DNA of 7,701 nucleotides from an uncultured Burkholderiales bacterium (GCA_937872165.1 CALMOR010000148.1:1-7701), one strand, 5' to 3'; shown: positions 1 through 6,255, counted from the stretch's first letter. The notes: generated by a model from the letters alone, not told the origin. A program made the numbers and translations.

Positions 1-697
1 GACGCTCGGGACGTCGCGCGATCAGCTCTTCGACGCGCTGCACACGGGCCGCGCGAAGTACAGCTCGATCTTCAACTACCCGACGCTGACGTGGGCCGAC
101 ATGGGCACGGTCGGCTGGCTGGTCGACGGCGCGGCGATCATGAACCAGGTGCCGATCTGCCGCTGCTCGTACGCGCCCTACGCGCGCGCGATGATCCGCA
201 TCTGTCGCGAGGAGAGCTTCCATCAGCGTCAGGGCTACGAGTCGCTGCTGACGATGATGGAGAACGGCACAGACGCTCAGAAGGCGATGGTGCAGGACGC
301 GGTGGACCGCTGGTGGTGGCCGGCCGTGATGATGTTCGGACCGCCCGACGACCAGTCGCCGAACAGCGCGCAGTCGATGCGCTGGGGCATCAAGCGGGTC
401 TCGAACGACGAGCTGCGCCAGAAATTCGTCGATGCCGCCGTCGAGCAGGCCGGCATCCTCGGCGTCACGTTGCCCGACCCCGACCTGAAATGGAACGAGG
501 TGCGCGGCTCCTACGACTTCGGTGCGATCGACTGGGCCGAATTCTGGGCCGTCATCGCCGGCGACGGTCCGTGCAACCGCGAGCGCCTGGCGGCGCGCGT
601 CGATGCCTGGGAGGAAGGCGCGTGGGTTCGCGACGCCGCGCTGGCCTATGCCGCGAAGGCCCGTCACAACACGATCCCGCTGGAGAAGGCGGCATGA
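1..697 (+). CDS. paaA: Phenylacetyl-CoA epoxidase catalytic subunit PaaA (5' partial)
   Basis: Catalytic diiron subunit of the cytoplasmic ring-1,2-phenylacetyl-CoA epoxidase, which inserts one oxygen atom into the aromatic ring of phenylacetyl-CoA. The reading frame is open from base 2, and 231 residues are visible before TGA. Compared with the E. coli protein as I recall it (about 309 aa), roughly the first 84 residues lie upstream, including the first ExxH metal-ligand pair. Visible hallmarks are KYSSIFNYPTLTWAD (from about 56), GWLVDGAA with its conserved Asp at 125-127, the second Glu/His pair in EESFHQRQG (Glu 212-214, His 221-223), WWWPAVMMFGP and SPNSAQS, and the C-terminal WEEGAWVRDAALAYA. 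The stop overlaps the paaB start (ATGA), indicating translational coupling. The internal ATG at 101 is not the real start because the homology continues upstream to the window edge. Identity is very secure. Confidence 0.97.
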   Translation, partial: TLGTSRDQLFDALHTGRAKYSSIFNYPTLTWADMGTVGWLVDGAAIMNQVPICRCSYAPYARAMIRICREESFHQRQGYESLLTMMENGTDAQKAMVQDAVDRWWWPAVMMFGPPDDQSPNSAQSMRWGIKRVSNDELRQKFVDAAVEQAGILGVTLPDPDLKWNEVRGSYDFGAIDWAEFWAVIAGDGPCNRERLAARVDAWEEGAWVRDAALAYAAKARHNTIPLEKAA

Positions 698-1179
698 GCT
701 CGCCGCCGCTGACGCCCGACGTCGACCGGACAGCGGTCCGTATCGACGAGCCGGCAGCGACTCTCGCGACGACCGAGCCGGCCGCAATGGCCGGTTCGGC
801 CGAACCGGCCATTGCGGCTGATACGGCCGATAAGGCCGTACGCTCCGAGGCCGCGGCCGCGACCTCCGCGCCGCCGTCGCAGGACCCGTCGGCGACACGC
901 GCCGAATGGCCGCTGTGGGAAGTCTTCGTGCGCAGCAAGGCGGGCCTCGATCACAAGCACTGCGGCAGCCTGCATGCGGCCGATCCGAAGATGGCGATCC
1001 AGCTCGCGCGCGACGTCTACACGCGCCGTCAGGAAGGCGTCAGCCTGTGGGTCGTGCGGTCCGACCAGATCGTCGCGAGCGATCCCGGCGACAAGGCCAT
1101 GTACTTCGATCCGATGGAGGACAAGGTCTACCGGCATCCGACCTTCTACGCGCTGCCGGCCGCCGTCGACCACATGTGA
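694..1179 (+). CDS. paaB: Phenylacetyl-CoA epoxidase small subunit PaaB with unusual N-terminal extension
   Basis: Small non-catalytic subunit of the phenylacetyl-CoA epoxidase; in the known system PaaB is needed for the active PaaABCE complex. The product is 161 aa, whereas PaaB is normally about 95 aa. The canonical core begins near residue 71 (EWPLWEVFVRSKAGLDHKH) and runs through GSLHAADPKMA, ARDVYTRRQEG and KVYRHPTFYALP to the terminal DHM. Residues 1-70 are an Ala/Pro/Thr/Ser/Glu-rich, probably disordered extension. It contains three degenerate 9-residue repeats beginning at E19, E28 and E37 (EPAA-like), encoded over inverted-repeat DNA. The start at 694 is chosen because it overlaps the paaA stop (ATGA). 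The only other in-frame ATG before the core is M32 at 787, which would still leave an extension of about 40 residues and has no visible ribosome binding site. No in-frame start lies next to the core. The role of the extension is unknown. Confidence 0.94.
   Translation: MSSPPLTPDVDRTAVRIDEPAATLATTEPAAMAGSAEPAIAADTADKAVRSEAAAATSAPPSQDPSATRAEWPLWEVFVRSKAGLDHKHCGSLHAADPKMAIQLARDVYTRRQEGVSLWVVRSDQIVASDPGDKAMYFDPMEDKVYRHPTFYALPAAVDHM
781..818. repeat. 38-bp perfect palindrome inside the paaB extension
   Basis: The half-site GCCGCAATGGCCGGTTCGG is followed directly, with no spacer, by its exact reverse complement. Each arm is 19 bp. The palindrome is in phase with paaB, so both strands read AAMAGSAEPAIAA in the matching frame. 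In RNA it could fold into a stem of about 17 bp. It lies entirely within the non-canonical N-terminal part of PaaB. It could be an operator, a mobile palindromic element of the REP or Rickettsia-palindromic-element kind, or an mRNA-stability hairpin; the sequence alone does not decide between these. Confidence 0.95.
822..840. repeat. Inverted repeat, 7-bp arms with 5-nt loop
   Basis: TACGGCC (822-828) and GGCCGTA (834-840) are exact reverse complements around the loop GATAA. The repeat sits only 3 nt beyond the 38-bp palindrome and is also within the paaB extension. A 10-bp self-complementary block, GGCCGCGGCC, follows at 849-858. Together these make the segment unusually rich in dyads for coding DNA. 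Function unknown. Confidence 0.85.
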
Positions 1180-1195
1180 CCCGGGGACGCCACCC

Positions 1196-1996
1196 ATGCA
1201 GCCGTCGATCGTCCTCGCGCCCGAACCCGCCGTGCAGTATCTGCTGCGCATCGCGGACACCTGCCTGATCCTCGCGCAGCGGCTGTCCGAGTGGTGCGGG
1301 CATGGTCCCGCGCTCGAGGAGGACATCGCGATGGCGAACATGGCGCTCGACCTGCTCGGCCAGGCGCGGGCGCTGCTCGCGCATGCCGGCGAGGTCGAGG
1401 GCGCGGGCCACGACGAGGACCAGCTCGCCTTCCTGCGCAACGAACGCGACTACTTCAACGTCACGCTGGTCGAGTTGCCGAACGGCGCCGGGGGCCGGCG
1501 CGACTTCGCGTTCACCGTGCTCCGCAACGCGGTGATGGCGACCTTCCTCAAGCTGCTGTGGGAACGGCTCGGAGCGTCGAGCGACGAGTCGCTCGCGGCG
1601 ATCGCCGGCAAGGCCCTGAAGGAGGCACGCTATCACCAGCAGCATGCCGGCGAATGGGTGGTGCGGCTCGGCGACGGCACCGACGAGTCGAAGGGGCGCA
1701 TCGAGGCCGCTCGCGAACGGCTGTGGATCTACACCGCCGAGCTCTTCGACGCCGATGCGATCGACGACGCGGCCGAAGCGACGGGCCTCGGCCCGCGCTG
1801 GTCGTCGCTGCGCGACGCGTGGGACGCCGAGATGGCCGCGCTGTTCGACGAGGCGCGGCTCGCACCGATGCAGCGCGGGCCGGAGCCGAGCCGCTTTCGC
1901 AGCACCGGCAAGATCGGTCGCCACAGCGAGCACATGGGCTACGTGCTGACCGAGATGCAGTACCTGCAGCGCGCATATCCGGGCGGCGCATGGTGA
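1196..1996 (+). CDS. paaC: Phenylacetyl-CoA epoxidase structural subunit PaaC
   Basis: PaaC is the ferritin-like partner of PaaA in the core of phenylacetyl-CoA epoxidase; in the characterised enzyme it is structural and helps place the CoA substrate, while the functional diiron site is in PaaA. The product is 266 aa, slightly longer than E. coli PaaC (about 248 aa). Family signatures seen are YLLRIADTCLILAQRLSEW near the N terminus, ALEEDIAMANMALDLLGQAR, DQLAFLRNERDYFNVTLVE, the strongly conserved EARYHQQHAGEWVVRLGDGT, and the C-terminal GRHSEHMGYVLTEMQYLQR. The ATG at 1196 lies 16 nt after the paaB stop with a purine-rich GGGGA (1183-1187) ahead of it. The 3' end overlaps paaD by 7 nt, again pointing to coupled translation. 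No anomalies seen. Confidence 0.96.
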   Translation: MQPSIVLAPEPAVQYLLRIADTCLILAQRLSEWCGHGPALEEDIAMANMALDLLGQARALLAHAGEVEGAGHDEDQLAFLRNERDYFNVTLVELPNGAGGRRDFAFTVLRNAVMATFLKLLWERLGASSDESLAAIAGKALKEARYHQQHAGEWVVRLGDGTDESKGRIEAARERLWIYTAELFDADAIDDAAEATGLGPRWSSLRDAWDAEMAALFDEARLAPMQRGPEPSRFRSTGKIGRHSEHMGYVLTEMQYLQRAYPGGAW

Positions 1997-2532
1997 CCCT
2001 CGTCGAGCGCGGGGCCGTGCTGTCGACAGCGACATCGACACGATGCGAACGCGCGTGGGCGGTGCTCGCGGACGTCCTCGATCCCGAGGTCCCGGCGTTG
2101 TCGATCGTCGACCTCGGCATCGTGCGCGACGTCGTCGAACACGACGACGGCCTCGAGCTGGTGTTGACGCCGACCTACTCGGGATGCCCCGCGACCGAAG
2201 CGATCGAGCGTGCGGCGTCGAGCGCCGTCGACGCGGCCGGACTCGGACCGGCGCGCGTGTCGCTGCGGCGCGCGCCCGCGTGGTCGAGCGACTGGATCAG
2301 CGACGACGGCAAGCGGAAGCTGCGCGACTACGGCATCGCGCCGCCGGCCCACCTGTCCGCCGACGCCGGCAGCGCGCGGCCGCTGCGCTTCGTGCCGCGC
2401 GACGCGCCCCCGTGCCCGCGCTGCGGCAGCCCCCGCAGCGAACGACTGTCCGCGTTCGGATCGACCGCCTGCAAGGCGCTGCATCGCTGCCTCGCGTGCC
2501 GCGAGCCGTTCGAGTCCTTCAAGCCGATCTGA
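1990..2532 (+). CDS. paaD: Phenylacetyl-CoA epoxidase maturation protein PaaD
   Basis: PaaD is a MIP18/DUF59-family protein with an added C-terminal cysteine-rich module. It is required for epoxidase activity and is thought to act in Fe-S or metal-centre maturation rather than as a subunit of the purified complex. The product is 180 aa, a little longer than E. coli PaaD (about 165 aa). The DUF59 part shows LDPEVPALSIVDLGIV (residues 30-45) and TPTYSGCPATE with conserved Cys66. The C-terminal metal-binding part has CPRC (C142, C145), FGSTACKA (C161) and RCLAC (C167, C170), ending EPFESFKPI; E. coli, as I recall it, has Cys in place of the penultimate Pro. The ATG at 1990 lies inside the last codons of paaC, so translation is probably coupled to it. 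Confidence 0.94.
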   Translation: MVTLVERGAVLSTATSTRCERAWAVLADVLDPEVPALSIVDLGIVRDVVEHDDGLELVLTPTYSGCPATEAIERAASSAVDAAGLGPARVSLRRAPAWSSDWISDDGKRKLRDYGIAPPAHLSADAGSARPLRFVPRDAPPCPRCGSPRSERLSAFGSTACKALHRCLACREPFESFKPI

Positions 2533-2545
2533 CCGTCTCATCGCA

Positions 2546-3673
2546 GTGAACCCTCTCTTCCATCCGCTCCGCGTCCGCGCGATCGAACCCGACACGTCCG
2601 AGGCCGTCATCGTCTCGTTCGAGGTTCCCGAGCATCTGCGCGGGACCTTCGGCTTCACGCAGGGCCAGTACCTCACGCTGCGCACCGAGATCGAAGGTCA
2701 CGACCTGCGACGCTCGTATTCGATTCGCGCCGGCGTCGATGACGGCGAGTTGCGCGTGGGCGTGCGCAAGGTGCGCGGCGGCGTGTTCTCCAACTGGATC
2801 AACGAGCACCTGAAGACCGGCGACACCGTCAGCGTGATGGCGCCGCAGGGCCGCTTCTTCGTCCCGCTCGATCCGTCGTCGCGACGCCATCACGTCGGCA
2901 TCGCGGGCCGCAGCGGCATCACGCCGATCCTGTCGATCATGAAGACCGTGCTCGCGCGCGAACCCGGGTCGCGCTTCTCGCTGATCTACGGCAATCGTCA
3001 TCTGCGTTCCACGATGTTCAAGGAGGAGATCGAGGACCTGAAGAACCGCTACATGACGCGACTGTCGCTGCAGCACGTCTTCTCCGACGACGCGGCGAAC
3101 GACACCTCCGGCGACGCCGCGGAAGTGCCGCTCAACCACGGCGTGATGAACCGCGCCAAGATCTCCGAGTTCCTGCACACGCTGCTGCCGGCGGACCGCA
3201 TCGACCACGTCTACGTCTGCGGTCCTTTCCGGATGAACGACGAGGCCGAGGCCGCGCTGCTCGCCGCGGGCGTACCCGAGGAACGCATCCACATCGAACG
3301 CTTCGGCGTCGCGCAGGCGCCGCCCGACGCCGCTTCCGCGGTCGGTACTGTCGACGCGGTCGTCCACGAGGCGAAGCCGGGCGATGCGGAACAGGCCCGC
3401 GTCGTCATCGTCCGCGACGGCATCCGGCGCGAGATCGACTTCCGTCGCGACCAGCCGAGCATCCTCGACGCCGCCGCCGCGGCGGGTCTCGAGATGCCGT
3501 TCTCGTGCACGTCCGGCGTCTGCGGCACGTGCCGCGCGAAGCTCGTCGAAGGCACGGTCCGCATGGAACGCAACTTCGCCCTCGATCGCGACGAGGTCGC
3601 CGCCGGCTTCGTGCTCACCTGCCAGTCGCATCCGACCAGCGAGCGGGTGGTGCTGACGTTCGACGATCGCTGA
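2546..3673 (+). CDS. paaE: Phenylacetyl-CoA epoxidase reductase PaaE
   Basis: PaaE is the iron-sulfur flavoprotein that passes electrons from NADPH through FAD and a [2Fe-2S] cluster to the PaaA diiron site. The product is 375 aa (E. coli about 356 aa). Domains in order: FAD-binding barrel with RRSYSI (residues 55-60); nucleotide-binding domain with GIAGRSGITP (118-127), LIYGNR and VCGPFRMND; C-terminal plant-type ferredoxin domain with cysteines C321, C326, C329 and C359. The first Gly of the usual GxGxxP motif is Arg122, an unusual change. The start is taken as GTG at 2546, 13 nt after the paaD stop, because homology begins at NPLFHPLRV and no in-frame ATG is near. No clear Shine-Dalgarno sequence precedes it, so reinitiation after paaD is likely. 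Confidence 0.95.
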   Translation: MNPLFHPLRVRAIEPDTSEAVIVSFEVPEHLRGTFGFTQGQYLTLRTEIEGHDLRRSYSIRAGVDDGELRVGVRKVRGGVFSNWINEHLKTGDTVSVMAPQGRFFVPLDPSSRRHHVGIAGRSGITPILSIMKTVLAREPGSRFSLIYGNRHLRSTMFKEEIEDLKNRYMTRLSLQHVFSDDAANDTSGDAAEVPLNHGVMNRAKISEFLHTLLPADRIDHVYVCGPFRMNDEAEAALLAAGVPEERIHIERFGVAQAPPDAASAVGTVDAVVHEAKPGDAEQARVVIVRDGIRREIDFRRDQPSILDAAAAAGLEMPFSCTSGVCGTCRAKLVEGTVRMERNFALDRDEVAAGFVLTCQSHPTSERVVLTFDDR

Positions 3674-3701
3674 CGGCCGGCGGCGACGCGAGAGGCCCAC
3701 G

Positions 3702-4238
3702 ATGCGACTCGAACCGGCTCCGCGGGTCGACGATGCGCCCGTCGTCCTGCGGCCGCTCGAACACGCCGACGTCGACGACTGGTACGCCTACCTGTCGGTG
3801 CCGTCGGTCGTCGAGCACACGAGCTGGAGTGTCGGCGGCCGCGACGAACTGGCGGCGCTCGTCGACGACTGCACGTCGGACGCGAAGACGAGCGGCGTCC
3901 GCTTCGCGATCGTCGACGGGGCCGACGGCTCCTTGGTCGGGAGCATCGGCTTCCCGCTGCTGTCGTGGCCGCACCGCACCGCCGAGGTCGCCTACGACCT
4001 GAAGCCTTCGGCGTGGGGGCGCGGTATCGCCACCGCGTGCTGCCGTGCGCTCACCGGATGGGCGCTCGACGAACGCGGCTTCGTGCGGATCCAGGCGACC
4101 GCTCTCGATACCAACACGGCATCGCGTCGCGTCCTCGAGAAGTCGGGGTTCCTGTACGAAGGGACGCTGCGCAAGCTGAAGAGGGTGCGCGGCACGTCGC
4201 GCGACTTCCTGCTCTACGCGCGCACGAAAGAGCTCTGA
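3702..4238 (+). CDS. GNAT family N-acetyltransferase (RimJ/RimL type)
   Basis: A predicted 178-aa acetyl-CoA-dependent N-acetyltransferase of the RimJ/RimL subgroup of the GNAT superfamily; the acceptor is not known. The protein opens with a typical strand, VVLRPLEHADVDDWYAYL. It has a central FAIVDGADGSLVGSIGF, and the acetyl-CoA-binding motif A as YDLKPSAWGRGIATACCRAL. The following segment, IQATALDTNTASRRVLEKSGFLYEGTLRK, is the classic end of this subgroup. The ATG has AGAGG (3691-3695) at 6 nt spacing and starts 28 nt after the paaE stop. The TGA overlaps the next gene's ATG by one base. It is not a standard paa gene, yet its spacing argues for co-transcription. It could modify a protein N terminus or detoxify a small amine; nothing here separates these options. 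Confidence 0.9.
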   Translation: MRLEPAPRVDDAPVVLRPLEHADVDDWYAYLSVPSVVEHTSWSVGGRDELAALVDDCTSDAKTSGVRFAIVDGADGSLVGSIGFPLLSWPHRTAEVAYDLKPSAWGRGIATACCRALTGWALDERGFVRIQATALDTNTASRRVLEKSGFLYEGTLRKLKRVRGTSRDFLLYARTKEL

Positions 4239-4852
4239 TGCCGCGCGGCCGCGCCTCCAACTACGACGAGCAACGCGGGATGATCCTCGCGAAGGCAGCG
4301 CATCTCTTCGCGCACGGCGGCTATCCGGGCACCTCGATGAACCAGGTCGCCGAGGCCACCGGTTTCTCGAAAGCCACGCTGTACCACTACTTCCACGACA
4401 AATACAGCCTGCTCGTCGACATCGCCGAGGGCCACGTGTCGCGACTCGAGGCGCTGGTCGTCGACGTCGTCGCCGAACGTCTCGAACCCGAGGATCACAT
4501 GCGCGCATTGATCGCGCGGATCATGGCCGAGTACGCCGGGGCGCAGGATGCGCATCGCGTGCTGACGAGCGAGGTCCGCTTCCTCGAGGCCGCGGACCGC
4601 AAGCGCATCCTCGGCAAGGAGCGCCGCGTGGTCGCTGGTTTCGCCGACGCGATCGCCGCGTGGCATCCCGAACACGCGAAGGCGGAGCTGACGAAGCCGC
4701 TGACGATGCTGCTGTTCGGGATGATCAACTGGATGTTCACGTGGATGCGACCCGGCGGCGCGTTGTCGCACGAAGCGCTCGCGCCGATCGTGACCGATCT
4801 CTTCTTCGGCGGCGTGCCGGCGGTCGGCCGCGGGAAGGCCGGCCGTGGATAG
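4238..4852 (+). CDS. paaR: TetR/AcrR family regulator, PaaR-like
   Basis: A predicted 204-aa dimeric transcriptional repressor. The N-terminal TetR helix-turn-helix spans about residues 10-60: Q12 to F24 form helix 1, GYPGTSMNQVAEATGFSKAT (28-47) the recognition unit, and LYHYFHDKY the usual closing helix. The C-terminal half is the divergent ligand-binding and dimerisation region. TetR-type PaaR proteins of betaproteobacteria repress paa genes and are relieved by phenylacetyl-CoA; the NYDEQRGMILAKAA start and the AEGHVSRLEAL segment resemble that group as I recall it, and the position supports the call. The specific name is inference; the family is secure. It overlaps the GNAT gene by 1 nt (TGATG) and the P450 gene by 8 nt. 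If it lies within the operon it represses, it would be autoregulated. Confidence 0.85.
   Translation: MPRGRASNYDEQRGMILAKAAHLFAHGGYPGTSMNQVAEATGFSKATLYHYFHDKYSLLVDIAEGHVSRLEALVVDVVAERLEPEDHMRALIARIMAEYAGAQDAHRVLTSEVRFLEAADRKRILGKERRVVAGFADAIAAWHPEHAKAELTKPLTMLLFGMINWMFTWMRPGGALSHEALAPIVTDLFFGGVPAVGRGKAGRG
4825..4845 (+). promoter_or_regulatory. Ribosome binding site of the P450 gene in a possible hairpin loop
   Basis: GGGAAGG (4832-4838) gives AAGG with 6-nt spacing to the GTG at 4845 and supports that start. It lies in the 9-nt loop of a possible stem in which CGGCCG (4825-4830) pairs with CGGCCG (4840-4845), six G-C pairs that include the first base of the start codon. This could make P450 translation depend on ribosomes finishing the upstream regulator. 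Chance hairpins are common in DNA this GC-rich, so the regulatory reading is tentative. Confidence 0.4.
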
Positions 4853-6077
4853 GACGCTCGCCGACCGCTTCGACATCAACCGGCTCGCGCCGTCGTTCTA
4901 CGAGGACCCCTATCCGACCTATCGCGCGCTGCGCGAGCACGAGCCGGTGAAGCGTCTGCCGAACGGCTCCGTGTTCCTCACGCGCCACGCGGACCTGGTC
5001 GCGGTCTACAAGGACACGCAGCGCTTCAGCTCGGACAAGCGCGAGGAGTTCCGTCCCAAGTACGTCCGGGGCGACGGCGCGTCGCCGCTCTTCGCGCATC
5101 ACACGACCAGCCTCGTGTTCAACGATCCGCCGCTGCACACGCGCGTGCGCCGTCTGATCGCCGGTGCGCTGACGCCGAAGCACATCGCGGCGATGGAGCC
5201 GGCGCTCGTCGCACGCGTCGAGCACCTGCTCGACGCGATGGCGGCCCGCGCCGCGAAAGGCGAGACCGTCGACCTGATCGAGGACTTCGCGTCGGCGATC
5301 CCGATCGAGATCATCGGCAACCTGCTCGCGATCCCGCACGACCAGCGGGCGCCGCTGCGGGACTGGTCGCTCGCGATCCTCGGTGCGCTCGAGCCGGTGC
5401 TGACGTCCGAACAACAGGCGCGCGGCGACCGCGCGGTCGAGGAGTTCGTCGCGTATCTCGCGACGCTGATCGCGGACCGCACGGCCCGTCCCGGCGATCC
5501 CGAAGTCGACGTGCTGTCGCGGCTCATCGCCGGCGAGGGCGGCGAACGCCTGACGTCCGCGGAGTTGATGCACAACTGCGTGTTCCTGCTCAACGCGGGC
5601 CACGAGACGACGACCAATCTGATCGGCAACGGCCTCGTGGCGCTGACCGGGTGGCCCGAAGAGCGAGAGCGCCTCGTCGCGGAGCCGTCGCTGATGAACA
5701 AGGCCGTCGAGGAGTTCCTGCGCTTCGAGAGTTCGAACCAGCTCGGCAACCGCATCACGACCGAGGCCGTCGAGATCGACGGCGTGTCGCTCGCGCCACG
5801 GACGCCGGTGCACCTCTGCATCGGCGCCGCCAACCGCGACCCCGCGCAGTTCCCCGATCCCGATCGTCTCGATGTCTCCCGTGCGCCCAATCGCCATCTC
5901 GCGTTCGGGTCGGGGCCGCATCAATGCGTCGGCCTCGCCCTCGCCCGCCTCGAAGGGCGCGTCGCGATCGCCCGCTTCCTCGAGCGCTTTCCCGATTACC
6001 GTCCGGACGGGGCGCCGCTGCGCGGCGGTCGCGCGCGCTTCCGGGGCTTCCTCAGGGTTCCGGTCCGGCTGACCTGA
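4845..6077 (+). CDS. Cytochrome P450 (soluble bacterial class)
   Basis: A 410-aa soluble heme-thiolate monooxygenase with no membrane anchor and no fused reductase. Motifs in order: N-terminal FYEDPYPTYRALREHEPV; LVFNDPPLHTRVRRLI in the C-helix region, with the Arg that usually contacts heme propionate; I-helix AGHETTTN (251-258) for oxygen activation; ExxR (E290 to R293); and heme-ligand loop FGSGPHQCVG (354-363) with ligand Cys361. All key residues are present, so it should be active. The start is GTG, overlapping the regulator gene by 8 nt. Substrate unknown; an aromatic or arylalkyl compound feeding phenylacetate catabolism is suggested only by context. It needs a reductase and ferredoxin not encoded nearby, unless it borrows electrons from PaaE or a remote partner. 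Confidence 0.95.
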   Translation: MDRTLADRFDINRLAPSFYEDPYPTYRALREHEPVKRLPNGSVFLTRHADLVAVYKDTQRFSSDKREEFRPKYVRGDGASPLFAHHTTSLVFNDPPLHTRVRRLIAGALTPKHIAAMEPALVARVEHLLDAMAARAAKGETVDLIEDFASAIPIEIIGNLLAIPHDQRAPLRDWSLAILGALEPVLTSEQQARGDRAVEEFVAYLATLIADRTARPGDPEVDVLSRLIAGEGGERLTSAELMHNCVFLLNAGHETTTNLIGNGLVALTGWPEERERLVAEPSLMNKAVEEFLRFESSNQLGNRITTEAVEIDGVSLAPRTPVHLCIGAANRDPAQFPDPDRLDVSRAPNRHLAFGSGPHQCVGLALARLEGRVAIARFLERFPDYRPDGAPLRGGRARFRGFLRVPVRLT

Positions 6078-6255
6078 CGCCGCTGCAAGATCGAGCGCGG
6101 TTGTGGGACATTTCCTGAATCGCCACGACGAACAGGACGCCCGGCGAAGCCGCGCCGTCACACTGACGGACGTCCGCTCGTCGGCCGCCTCGAACGAACG
6201 CGGCGACGCATCGGCTTTCGCGTCGGACACTCGCCCGACGTCATCGGAGGATCTC
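6078..6255 (+). promoter_or_regulatory. Intergenic region ahead of the aldehyde oxidoreductase genes
   Basis: This 178-nt stretch is the longest gap in the window and separates the paa/P450 block from the pao-like genes. It contains a short dyad, CCGTCA (6155-6160) and TGACGG (6164-6169) around CAC, and a nearby GGACGTCC palindrome (6168-6175); either could be part of an operator. A slightly less GC-rich run lies at about 6101-6122. No convincing -35/-10 or -24/-12 promoter pair and no intrinsic terminator with a T tract were seen. A promoter here is plausible from layout only. Confidence 0.3.
6246..6250 (+). promoter_or_regulatory. Strong Shine-Dalgarno site fixing the start of the Fe-S subunit
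   Basis: GGAGG lies 5 nt before the ATG at 6256. It is the strongest ribosome binding site in the window and decides in favour of that ATG over an in-frame GTG at 6103, which would add 51 residues ahead of the Tat signal. Confidence 0.85.

Noticed and set aside
91..693. Open frame running upstream of paaB in its own frame, which would make a 362-aa protein
   Set aside because: It overlaps paaA, whose protein sequence in the other frame is unmistakable; the translated upstream part is Arg-rich shadow sequence. Only 694-1179 is real.
1990..2532. PaaD as a general SUF/ISC MIP18-type protein rather than a paa gene
   Set aside because: The C-terminal cysteine-rich module with FGSTACKA and RCLACREPF, and the position between paaC and paaE, are specific to PaaD.
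2519..3700. 393-codon open frame on the minus strand opposite paaE
   Set aside because: It lies antisense to a conserved gene, with Arg/Ala/Asp-rich composition typical of shadows in GC-rich DNA, and has no recognisable domain.
6103..6255. GTG at 6103 as an earlier start for the Fe-S subunit
   Set aside because: The added 51 residues are not family-like and would place the twin-arginine signal far from the N terminus; the ATG at 6256 has GGAGG at good spacing.
6078..6255. Intrinsic terminator after the P450 gene
   Set aside because: No strong GC stem followed by a T run is visible, so termination here is unsupported.
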